DNA of 21,186 nt, taken from the NCBI GenBank assembly GCA_035575095.1, contig DATLYF010000135.1, positions 1-21,186 on the forward strand, in the 5' to 3' direction. Position 1 is the stretch's first letter. Each line of letters begins with the position of its first letter. The notes below the pieces were generated by a model. That model saw nothing but the letters and a program-made list of their open reading frames with translations, ran no database searches and had not been told where the DNA came from. This DNA comes from DATLYF01 sp035575095. Its GTDB lineage: Bacteria > Pseudomonadota > Gammaproteobacteria > Competibacterales > Competibacteraceae. Made by a program: the position numbers and the translations under genes. Positions 14,554-21,186 of this stretch are shown one piece after another.

Positions 14554-15051
14554 ATGCGCATGACGCCCCTGGGCTCCGCCGCCCTGCTCTCCATCCTGCT
14601 CACTGCCCCGGCCTTCGCCAACGGTACCGCGCCATCGGCCAAGCCGGCCAGGATCGAGCCGGCTCCGGCCAGGCCGGCTACGCCGCTGGTGACGACCACG
14701 CCGCCGCCGGTGCTGCCCATGACCCCACCCTATACGTCCCTGCAGCAGGCGCAGCGCCTGTGCGCGCCGCATGCTCTGTCGGCCCTGCACAGTCGTCACG
14801 CCGGCATCGACCGGGTGCAACTGGTGGCCGATCCCGGCTATATGCTGCACGGCTACGCCCCGGCGCGGCTCGAGCGCGATAGCGATGGCCACGGCCGGCT
14901 GTACGGCGTCGGCCTATACCGTGACCTGCGCGGCTGGCACTATCTGCGCTACGACTGCCGCTTCCGCGACGGCAGCGCAGTGCGCTTCGACTGGCAGGAG
15001 GAAGGCACGCTGACCCGGATGGCGGCCGATCCCCTCTACCGTCGCCATTGA
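14554..15051 (+). CDS. Small secreted protein of unknown function
   Basis: A 165-residue protein I do not recognise. It has a signal peptide (residues 1-22, cleavage probably after AFA), then a Pro/Ala/Thr-rich linker (about 25-60). A C-terminal domain of about 105 residues holds two cysteines, in QRLCAPHAL and YDCRFRDG, that could pair in the periplasm. The stretch LERDSDGHGRLYGVGLYRDLRGWHYLRYD is rich in tyrosine and glycine, suggesting a small beta-sheet domain. AGAGGG at 14542-14547 supports the ATG. It follows the racemase gene by 36 bp and converges with the binding-protein gene. No function is assigned. Confidence 0.7.
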   Translation: MRMTPLGSAALLSILLTAPAFANGTAPSAKPARIEPAPARPATPLVTTTPPPVLPMTPPYTSLQQAQRLCAPHALSALHSRHAGIDRVQLVADPGYMLHGYAPARLERDSDGHGRLYGVGLYRDLRGWHYLRYDCRFRDGSAVRFDWQEEGTLTRMAADPLYRRH

Positions 15052-15070
15052 TAGGTCGAGCGCCCGCCTC

Positions 15071-16192
15071 TCACTGCACCAGGCTGCGGCTGCCGTCTTT
15101 GTGCCACTGGTACACGGCGAAGCGGAAGTTCTTGAGATCGCCGTTGTCCTGATAGACCACCTCGCCGATAGGGGTCTTGAAGGTGCTCTTGCGCAAATGC
15201 TCGGCGATCACCCGCGGATCGCGGCTGCCGGTGGCGGTGACGCTCTCGGCGATGAGCTGCACGGCGGCGTAAGTAGGCAGCACCAGCGGCCCGCTCGGGT
15301 CCTGGTTGCGGGCCTTGAAGGCGGCTACCAGTTCGGCGTTAGCCGGGTCCTGGGCAAAATCGGCGGGCAGGGTCACCAGCAATCCATCACAGGCATCACC
15401 GGCGATGGCACAGAGGTCCTTGTTACCCGCCCCTTCCGGCGCCATCCAGCGCATTTGCAGGCCCTGCTCCCTGGCCTGACGCAGTAGCCGTCCCAGTTCC
15501 GGCGAGTCGCCGCCGTAGTAGACGAAATCCACTCCGGTCTTGCGCAAGCGCTCGAGCAGAGGGGAGAAATCGGTGAGGCCCTTGATCACCCCCTCGAACA
15601 GTGCCACCTTGACGCCGCGCGCCTCCACGGTCCGGCGCACCTGCTCGGCGATGCCCTGGCCATAGCTCTGCTTGTCGTGGATCACCGCCATCACCTTGGG
15701 CTTGACCCGCTCGGCGATGTATTCGCCGGCGACCTGGCCCTGCTGGCTGTCCGAGCCGATGGTACGGAAGATCATGCGGTAACCTCGGGTGGTGAGCACG
15801 GGGCTGGTAGCCGCCGGGGTGATCAGCAGCACGCCCTCGTCCTCGTAGATGCTCGCCGCCAGCTGGATGGCCCCGGAGCACAGATGCCCCACGACGAAGT
15901 CGATGCCCTGGTTGATCACCAGGTTAGCGGTAAGCTGGACCTGCTTGGGATCGCAAGCATCGTCGATCTCCAGGATACGCAGCATGCGTCCACCGGCGCC
16001 GCCGCCCTGGGCATTGATGCGCTCGGCGGCCATACGGGCGCCGTTGAACTCCATCTCACCGAACGGGCTGCCCGGTCCGGACTTGGGGCCGACGACCGCA
16101 ATGGTCAGGGTATCGACCGCCTGGGCACTGGCACCGCCCAGCAGCAGGATCAGCACCGTAGTTTTCAACAGGCTGCGTAACGGGCTGTTCAT
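15071..16192 (-). CDS. LivK-like periplasmic substrate-binding protein of an ABC transporter (branched-chain amino acid family)
   Basis: A 373-residue protein. A signal peptide (about residues 1-25, ending ASAQA) is followed by a type I periplasmic binding fold (Peripla_BP_6/LivK): IAVVGPKSGPGSPFGEMEFNG, AAERINAQGGGAGG, VVGHLCSGAIQLAASIYEDE and LLITPAATSPVLT. The hinge strand VMAVIHDKQSYGQG follows, then a C-lobe ending GEVVYQDNGDLKNFRFAVYQWH. Two cysteine pairs (DDACDP/GHLCSG and DLCAIAGDACDG) may form disulfides. It should bind leucine-like amino acids, amides or related small ligands, but no LivHMGF partners are present here. The ATG at 16192 is chosen over an ATG at 16318 because the signal peptide starts there and AGGGGGGAT at 16198-16205 precedes it. 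Confidence 0.92.
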   Translation of the reverse strand: MNSPLRSLLKTTVLILLLGGASAQAVDTLTIAVVGPKSGPGSPFGEMEFNGARMAAERINAQGGGAGGRMLRILEIDDACDPKQVQLTANLVINQGIDFVVGHLCSGAIQLAASIYEDEGVLLITPAATSPVLTTRGYRMIFRTIGSDSQQGQVAGEYIAERVKPKVMAVIHDKQSYGQGIAEQVRRTVEARGVKVALFEGVIKGLTDFSPLLERLRKTGVDFVYYGGDSPELGRLLRQAREQGLQMRWMAPEGAGNKDLCAIAGDACDGLLVTLPADFAQDPANAELVAAFKARNQDPSGPLVLPTYAAVQLIAESVTATGSRDPRVIAEHLRKSTFKTPIGEVVYQDNGDLKNFRFAVYQWHKDGSRSLVQ

Positions 16193-16308
16193 GGCAATCC
16201 CCCCTGCGTAGTAGCGCATCCCCCTCCTCCGGAACAGATGCGCGGGCGGCCATAAGACAGCGTCCCTGCCACCCGGTTCTCGCCATACTTGGACAGCAAG
16301 CGGAAGGG

Positions 16309-16314
16309 TATAAT
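16309..16314 (+). promoter_or_regulatory. Consensus -10 box (TATAAT) upstream of the acyltransferase fusion gene
   Basis: A perfect TATAAT stands 32 bp before the ATG at 16347. TTGGACA at 16289-16295 looks like a -35, but its spacing is short (about 14 bp), so the -35 is doubtful. Transcription from about 16321 would leave a leader of roughly 26 bases containing the AGGGGGGG ribosome-binding site (16333-16340). The 154-bp divergent region with the LivK-like gene contains no LiuR-type palindrome. Confidence 0.45.
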
Positions 16315-16346
16315 GCAACAGCCAACCGCATCAGGGGGGGCTTGCC

Positions 16347-19166
16347 ATGCCCACCATGCCGGCCGAAACCGCTTGCTCCGCCGCTGAGGCAACGGCCCAG
16401 CTACTGCTGCGGACTACAACCGAACTGCTCAAAGAGTCGGGGTATGCCGCCCCGTCCCCGACCCTGGACAGCGCCCTGGACCGCGATCTGGGTCTGGACA
16501 GCCTGGGGCGGGCCGAGCTGGTGGTCCGCCTGGAGCGTGCCTGTGATGTCCGCCTCGGTGACGAGGCGCTGCTGGCGGAGACGCCGCGCGATCTGCTGCG
16601 GCTGGTGCTGGCCGCCCAGGGCATGGCCCGCTCCGCCCCCCTGCCGATGCCAGCGCCGTTGGCGCCATCGGCCGCGCACGGCACACCCACTCACGCCACC
16701 ACCCTGCTGGAGGTGCTGGAGTGGCGGGTCCAGGCCGAGCCGAATCGCACCTATCTGCATCTCTACGAAACCCCCGAGCGGGCCGAGGAACTCAGCTACG
16801 CCGCCTTGCAGCAAGGGGCGCGGGCGGTGGCTGGAGGACTGCTGGGGCGCGGTCTGGAGCCAGGCCAGGCGGTAGCCATCATGCTCCCCACCGGTCGCGG
16901 CTATTTCTTCAGCTTTTTCGGCATCCTCCAGGCCGGCGGCGTGCCGGTGCCGATCTACCCGCCGCTGCGTCCCGCTCAGCTCGAAGAGCATCTACGCCGC
17001 CATGTCGGCATCCTGCGCAATGCCCGCACCCGCATGCTGATCACAGTCACCGAGGCCCGGCCCTTCGCCCGCCTGCTGCGCGCCCACGTCGACGGGCTGC
17101 GCCACGTGGTGACGGTGGAGGACCTGACCAATGCAGCGGATCACGCGGCCTGCCCATCGCTACGCGGGCAGGATATCGCCTTCCTGCAGTACACCTCGGG
17201 CAGTACCGGCGATCCCAAGGGTGTCATCCTGACCCACGCCAATTTGCTGGCCAATTTGCGTGCCATGGGCGAGCGCCTGGAGGCCTCGCCCCGTGACGTG
17301 TTCGTCAGCTGGCTGCCGCTGTACCACGACATGGGGCTGATCGGCGCCGCCCTGGGCAGCCTGTACTACGGCCTGCCCCTGGTATTGATGTCCCCGCTGA
17401 GTTTCCTGGCCCGGCCGGCACGCTGGCTGTGGGCCATCCATCAGCATCGGGGCACCCTGTCAGCAGCGCCCAACTTCGCCTACGAGCTGTGCCTGCGCAT
17501 CGCCGATGCCGACCTGCACGGGCTGGACCTGAGTTCGTGGCGCCTGGCGGTCAACGGCGCCGAGCCGGTCAGCCCGCTCACCATGCAGCGCTTCGCCCAG
17601 CGCTTCGCCCGCTACGGCCTACAGCCCGCGGCCCTGACCCCGGTCTACGGTCTGGCCGAGTGCGCGCTCGGCCTGACCTTGCCGCGACCAGGCCAGGGCT
17701 TGCACATCGATCGCATCCATCGCGAGGTCTTCATGCGCTCCGGGCTGGCCCTGCCCGTCGCCGCGGACGATCCCAACGTCCTGGAGGTGGTCGGCTGCGG
17801 CCAACCCTTGCGTGGCCATCAGCTGCGCATTGTCGACGAGGCCGGCCGCGAGCTGCCGGAACGCCAGGAGGGCCGCCTGGAGTTCCAGGGGCCATCAGCC
17901 ACCAGCGGCTATCTGCACAACCCGGAGGCGACCCGCAAGCTGTTCCACGGCGCCTGGCTGGACTCCGGCGATCGGGCCTACATCAGCGGCGGGGAGCTCT
18001 ATCCGACGGGGCGGGTCAAGGACGTCATCATCCACGGCGGTCGCAACATCCACCCGCAGGAACTGGAACAGGCCATCGGCGAGATCGAAGGGGTACGCAA
18101 GGGCTGTGTCGCGGCGTTTGGCAGCGCCGATCCCCGCTCCGGCACCGAGCGCCTGGTGGTGGTAGCCGAGACCCGCGAGACCCAGCCCGAGAAGCTGGCG
18201 GCCATGGAGCGCCATATCCGCGAGGTGACCGTGAGCCTGGTGGCACTGCCGCCGGACGAGGTGGTCTGGGTTCCGCCCCACAGCGTGCTCAAGACCTCCA
18301 GCGGCAAGATCCGCCGCGCGGCCATCCGTGAGCTCTACCAGCACGGCGCCCTCGGCCGCGGCGGACGGGCGGTGTGGTGGCAACTGGCACGCCTGGCCGT
18401 GGGCAGCGTCTGGCCGCAGTTGCGCCAGCTGCTATGGCGCAGTCGCGACTCTCTCTTCGCCGGCTATGCCTGGCTCACGTTCGGGGCGCTGATCACCCTG
18501 GCCTGGGTCCTGGTCGCGGTGCTGCCCGGTACCGAGCGGCGCTGGGCCGTCTGCCGCTGGATAGCCCGCGGGCTGCGCCGTTGCACCGGCACGAAGCTGG
18601 ATATCCAGGGCCTGGACCAGTTGCCGCCCGGCCCCTGCGTGCTGGTGGCCAATCATGCCAGCTATCTGGATATCTTCGTCCTCACCGCCGCCATCCCGCG
18701 GGGCTTCAGCTATACCGCCAAGCGGGAGCTGGCTGAGCGCTGGCCGGTACGGTTGCTGCTGGAGCGCCTGGGGACGGTGTTCGTAGAGCGCTTCGATCCG
18801 CGCCAGTGTGCCGACGAGGCGCAAAAGCTGGTGCAGATCGCCTGCAGCGGGCGTTCGCTGGCCTTCTTTCCCGAAGGCACTTTTGCCCGCATGCCGGGCC
18901 TGCTGCCGTTCCACATGGGAGCCTTCGTCGTCGCTGCCCGGACCGGGCTGGCGGTGGTACCGGTGACCATTCGCGGCACCCGCTCCATGCTGCGCGACGG
19001 CTCCTGGTTCCCGCGCCGCGGACGGCTGCGGGTCATCATCGAGGCGCCGCTGCAACCGGCGGGCGACGACTGGCAGGCCGCCGTCAAGCTGCGCGACGCG
19101 GCCCGCGCGGCGATCCTGCGCCATTGCGGCGAACCCGATCTGGGGGATGAGGCGGCATTCGGCTGA
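16347..19166 (+). CDS. Tri-domain fusion: acyl carrier protein, fatty acyl-AMP ligase and PlsC-type acyltransferase
   Basis: A 939-residue protein with three modules. Residues ~15-90 form an acyl carrier domain with the phosphopantetheine site LGLDSLGRAEL (Ser52). Residues ~115-665 form an adenylating enzyme: YTSGSTGDPKGVILTH (282 onward), LPLYHDMGLIG, SFLARPARWLWAIHQHRGT and SAAPNFAYELC resemble fatty acyl-AMP ligases, then TGRVKDVIIHGGRNIHPQELE and TSSGKIRR (Lys654). A membrane helix follows (about 704-729). Residues ~750-930 are a PlsC/LPLAT acyltransferase with NHASYLD (His770, Asp775) and FFPEGTF (842-846). Likely, a free fatty acid is adenylated, loaded on the carrier arm and transferred to a lipid acceptor at the inner membrane (inference). 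E. coli Aas has acyltransferase and ligase in the opposite order and no such carrier domain. It converges with ligA. Confidence 0.92.
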   Translation: MPTMPAETACSAAEATAQLLLRTTTELLKESGYAAPSPTLDSALDRDLGLDSLGRAELVVRLERACDVRLGDEALLAETPRDLLRLVLAAQGMARSAPLPMPAPLAPSAAHGTPTHATTLLEVLEWRVQAEPNRTYLHLYETPERAEELSYAALQQGARAVAGGLLGRGLEPGQAVAIMLPTGRGYFFSFFGILQAGGVPVPIYPPLRPAQLEEHLRRHVGILRNARTRMLITVTEARPFARLLRAHVDGLRHVVTVEDLTNAADHAACPSLRGQDIAFLQYTSGSTGDPKGVILTHANLLANLRAMGERLEASPRDVFVSWLPLYHDMGLIGAALGSLYYGLPLVLMSPLSFLARPARWLWAIHQHRGTLSAAPNFAYELCLRIADADLHGLDLSSWRLAVNGAEPVSPLTMQRFAQRFARYGLQPAALTPVYGLAECALGLTLPRPGQGLHIDRIHREVFMRSGLALPVAADDPNVLEVVGCGQPLRGHQLRIVDEAGRELPERQEGRLEFQGPSATSGYLHNPEATRKLFHGAWLDSGDRAYISGGELYPTGRVKDVIIHGGRNIHPQELEQAIGEIEGVRKGCVAAFGSADPRSGTERLVVVAETRETQPEKLAAMERHIREVTVSLVALPPDEVVWVPPHSVLKTSSGKIRRAAIRELYQHGALGRGGRAVWWQLARLAVGSVWPQLRQLLWRSRDSLFAGYAWLTFGALITLAWVLVAVLPGTERRWAVCRWIARGLRRCTGTKLDIQGLDQLPPGPCVLVANHASYLDIFVLTAAIPRGFSYTAKRELAERWPVRLLLERLGTVFVERFDPRQCADEAQKLVQIACSGRSLAFFPEGTFARMPGLLPFHMGAFVVAARTGLAVVPVTIRGTRSMLRDGSWFPRRGRLRVIIEAPLQPAGDDWQAAVKLRDAARAAILRHCGEPDLGDEAAFG

Positions 19167-19168
19167 GA

Positions 19169-19182
19169 GCAGTACGGACTGC
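19169..19182. terminator. Short hairpin between convergent fusion gene and ligA
   Basis: GCAGT (19169-19173) and ACTGC (19178-19182) can pair over a 4-base loop, three bases after the fusion gene's stop and 18 bases from the ligA stop. The stem is short and no T-run follows on either strand. It could be a weak bidirectional terminator; the evidence is only the symmetry and the position between convergent genes. Confidence 0.25.
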
Positions 19183-19199
19183 GTGAGCGAACCCCCGCG

Positions 19200-20951
19200 T
19201 CAGCCTTGCAGCAGCTTCAGGAATGCCGCCTCGTCCAGCACCGCCACCCCCAGCTCCTGGGCCTTGGCAAGCTTGGAGCCGGCCTCGCGGCCGGCCACCA
19301 CGAAGTCGGTCTTCCTGGAGACGCTGCCCGCCACCCTGGCCCCTAAGGCCTGCAAGCGCGCCGTCGCCTGGTCGCGGCTCATGCGGGTGAGCGTGCCGGT
19401 AAGCACGAAGGTCTTGCCGGCCAGGGGCTGCTCGCCGGCCGGCCGCACCGCCACCTCGGGCCAGTGCACTCCGGCGGCGCGCAAGGCGGCGATCACCTGG
19501 CGGTTGTGCGGCTCGTGGAAGAAGGCGCGGATGGAGGCCGCCACCACCGGTCCCACATCCGGGACTTGCTGCAACGTCGCCTCGTCGGCCGCCATCAGCG
19601 CCTCCAGGCTGCCGAAGTGGTTGGCCAGCGCCAGCGCCGTGGCCTCGCCTACCTGGCGGATACCCAGGGCGTAGAGAAAGCGCGCCAGCGTGGTCGACTT
19701 GCTGCGCTCCAGGGCAGCGAGCAGGTTCTGCGCCGACTTCTCCGCCATGCGCTCCAGAGCGGCCAGCGTCGGCAGATCGAGCTGGTACAGATCGGCCGGG
19801 CTGTGCACCAGACCGCGCTCGACCAGCTGGTCGATGAGCTTGTCCCCCAGCCCCTCGATGTCCATGGCGCGGCGGCTGGCGAAGTGCTTCAGCGCCTCCT
19901 TGCGCTGGGCCGAGCAGAACAAGCCGCCGACGCAGCGCGCCACCGCCTCGCCCGTCGGCCGCTCCACCTCGGAGCCGCACACCGGGCAGTGGTCGGGCAT
20001 CTGAAACGGCATCGTGCCCGCAGGCCGTCGCTCCCGCACCACCGCCACCACCTCGGGGATGACGTCGCCGGCGCGGCGCACGATGACGGTATCGCCCACC
20101 CGCACATCCTTGCGTGCCACCTCATCAGCATTGTGCAAGGTGGCGTTGGTGACGGTGGCGCCACCGACGAACACCGGCTCGAGGCGCGCTACCGGGGTCA
20201 GCACCCCGGTGCGGCCGACCTGCACGTCGATGCCGATGACCTTGGTCAGCTCTTCCTGGGCCGGGAACTTGTGGGCCACCGCCCAGCGCGGGGCGCGGGC
20301 GACAAAGCCCAGCTCGCGCTGCAGGTCGAGGCGGTCGACCTTGTACACCACGCCGTCGATGTCGTAGGGCAGCCGCTCGCGCTTGGCCTGGATGCGAGCG
20401 TAGTACTTCAGGCAGCCCTCGGGACCCCGCACCAGGTCGCGCTCCGGACAAACCGGCAAGCCCCACTCGACCAGCTGTTCGAGGATCTGGGAATGGCGGC
20501 CGGGCAGCTCGCCGCCCTCCACCACCCCGACGGCGTAGGAATAGAAGCTCAGCCGGCGGCTGGCGGTGATCCTGGGATCGAGCTGGCGCAGGCTGCCAGC
20601 GGCGGCGTTGCGTGGATTGGCAAAGGGCTTGTCGCCGCGCTCGCGGGCACGCTGGTTGAGCGCCTCGAAGTCGCGCCGGCGCATGAAGGCCTCGCCACGC
20701 ACCTCCAGCACCCGCGGCCAGCCGCAGCCCTTGAGGCGCAGGGGGATAATGGGGATGGTCCGGAGGTTGGCGGTGATGTCCTCGCCGGTCAGCCCGTCGC
20801 CGCGGGTGGCGCCGCGCACCAGCGCGCCGCGCTCGTAGCGCAGGCTCACCGCCAGGCCATCCAGCTTGGGCTCCACGGCGTAGTCGAGCAGTGTGCCGGG
20901 CGGCAGTTCCAGCCGCTCCCGGGCGCGGCGGTCGAAATCGTACACGTCCGC
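19200..20951 (-). CDS. ligA: NAD-dependent DNA ligase LigA, missing its N-terminus because of an inverted junction
   Basis: About 583 residues of LigA from ADVYDFDRRARERL to the TGA at 19200-19202. It seals nicks using NAD+. Visible parts are the adenylation domain with active-site VEPKLDGLAVSLRYERG (Lys codon 20865-20867), then an OB-fold region (GVLTPVARLEPV). A four-cysteine zinc finger spans CPVC to FCS (about 19914-19989), helix-hairpin-helix motifs run through DVGPVVAAS, and the C-terminus is a BRCT domain (PLAGKTFVLTGTLTRMSRDQA). The frame continues upstream to an ATG at 21161, but those ~70 residues are the antisense of the true LigA N-terminus and are not LigA. The real N-terminal domain, which holds the NMN-binding residues, is on the opposite strand. 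As written, the gene could not make an active ligase. Confidence 0.93.
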   Translation of the reverse strand, partial: ADVYDFDRRARERLELPPGTLLDYAVEPKLDGLAVSLRYERGALVRGATRGDGLTGEDITANLRTIPIIPLRLKGCGWPRVLEVRGEAFMRRRDFEALNQRARERGDKPFANPRNAAAGSLRQLDPRITASRRLSFYSYAVGVVEGGELPGRHSQILEQLVEWGLPVCPERDLVRGPEGCLKYYARIQAKRERLPYDIDGVVYKVDRLDLQRELGFVARAPRWAVAHKFPAQEELTKVIGIDVQVGRTGVLTPVARLEPVFVGGATVTNATLHNADEVARKDVRVGDTVIVRRAGDVIPEVVAVVRERRPAGTMPFQMPDHCPVCGSEVERPTGEAVARCVGGLFCSAQRKEALKHFASRRAMDIEGLGDKLIDQLVERGLVHSPADLYQLDLPTLAALERMAEKSAQNLLAALERSKSTTLARFLYALGIRQVGEATALALANHFGSLEALMAADEATLQQVPDVGPVVAASIRAFFHEPHNRQVIAALRAAGVHWPEVAVRPAGEQPLAGKTFVLTGTLTRMSRDQATARLQALGARVAGSVSRKTDFVVAGREAGSKLAKAQELGVAVLDEAAFLKLLQG

Positions 20952-20957
20952 GGCCGG
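20946..20957. other. ligA: Strand-reversal junction inside ligA
   Basis: To the left, - strand codons read A-D-V-Y-D-F-D of LigA (Ala at 20951-20949, Asp at 20948-20946). To the right, + strand codons read R-V-E-E-L-R-R-Q-I-E of the LigA N-terminus (Arg at 20955-20957). The switch therefore falls within about ten bases. This spot consists of two overlapping 6-bp palindromes, CCGCGG (20948-20953) and CGGCCG (20951-20956), microhomology that favours fold-back or template switching. Confidence 0.85.
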
Positions 20958-21186
20958 GTCGAGGAACTGCGCCGGCAGATCGAATATCACAACCACCGCT
21001 ACTACGTGCTCGACGACCCGGTGATCCCGGACGTCGAGTATGACCGCCTGATGCGCGAGCTGCGCGAGCTGGAAGCGGCCCATCCCGAACTGATCACCCC
21101 CGATTCTCCCACCCAGCGCGTCGGCGGGGCGCCCCTGGAGAGCTTCGCCCAGGTGCGCCACGAGCTGCCCATGCTGTCCCTGGACA
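20955..21186 (+). CDS. ligA: LigA N-terminal domain fragment in inverted orientation
   Basis: On the + strand about 77 codons read RVEELRRQIEYHNHRYYVLD, then DPVIPDVEYDRLMRELRELE, AAHPELITPDSPTQRVGGAP and the start of the conserved MLSLDN motif. This is the Ia domain of bacterial NAD-dependent ligases, with the Tyr, His and Asp residues that contact NMN. The frame is open past the window's last base and has no start codon before the junction. In an intact gene this segment would directly precede the ADVYDFD segment on the same strand, with only a few residues between. Here it points the opposite way, so it is a displaced part of the neighbouring ligA. Confidence 0.88.

Noticed and set aside
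13536..14882. 448-residue + strand frame overlapping the racemase-like gene
   Set aside because: Arg/Pro/Gly-rich out-of-frame translation with no motif; the racemase frame is strongly supported.
20952..21161. Upstream 70 residues of the - strand LigA reading frame (start at 21161)
   Set aside because: They are the antisense of the true LigA N-terminus on the + strand and match no ligase sequence; the frame is open only because of high GC.

Overview
The window is about two-thirds G+C, densely coded, and carries chromosomal housekeeping and catabolic genes. The MerR-type LiuR regulator with its ACGT-rich palindromic operators, the liu leucine-degradation operon, SanA-like and LigA genes and the codon use all suggest a free-living, high-GC proteobacterium, most likely a gammaproteobacterium. 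The species cannot be named from sequence alone. No tRNA, rRNA, CRISPR array, insertion sequence or phage gene was seen.

Region 1 (1-2120): the 3' end of a periplasmic cobalamin/siderophore-type binding protein gene on the + strand, converging with a metallo-beta-lactamase-fold hydrolase on the - strand. The hydrolase gene is divergent from liuR. Three near-identical palindromes built from ACGT units every 6 bp are the likely LiuR operators. One lies between the convergent 3' ends (363-382), one between the hydrolase and liuR (1464-1483), and one upstream of liuA (2016-2035).

Region 2 (2121-11469): an eight-gene, tightly spaced, co-directional operon. It encodes isovaleryl-CoA dehydrogenase (liuA), a MaoC hotdog hydratase, a thiolase, a second acyl-CoA dehydrogenase, methylcrotonyl-CoA carboxylase beta (liuB), methylglutaconyl-CoA hydratase (liuC), methylcrotonyl-CoA carboxylase alpha with its biotin domain (liuD), and HMG-CoA lyase (liuE). 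Together these turn isovaleryl-CoA from leucine into acetyl-CoA and acetoacetate. The second dehydrogenase and the MaoC protein probably widen the range to other branched or short acyl-CoAs.

Region 3 (11470-16192): a 299-bp gap, a DUF1289-DUF2889 gene pair, a SanA/YdcF-like membrane protein (- strand), a CaiB-fold protein with the catalytic residues of alpha-methylacyl-CoA racemase, a small secreted protein of unknown function, and an orphan LivK-like periplasmic binding protein (- strand).

Region 4 (16193-21186): a 939-residue protein that appears to fuse an acyl carrier domain, a fatty acyl-AMP ligase and a membrane-anchored PlsC acyltransferase, a candidate one-chain lipid acylation machine. 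It converges with ligA. The ligA gene is broken: most of it is on the - strand (19200 to about 20951), but its first ~75 residues lie on the + strand (about 20955-21186) in inverted orientation. The reversal point sits in a short GC palindrome. It is either a real local inversion or, more likely for an essential gene, an assembly or amplification chimera at the contig edge.
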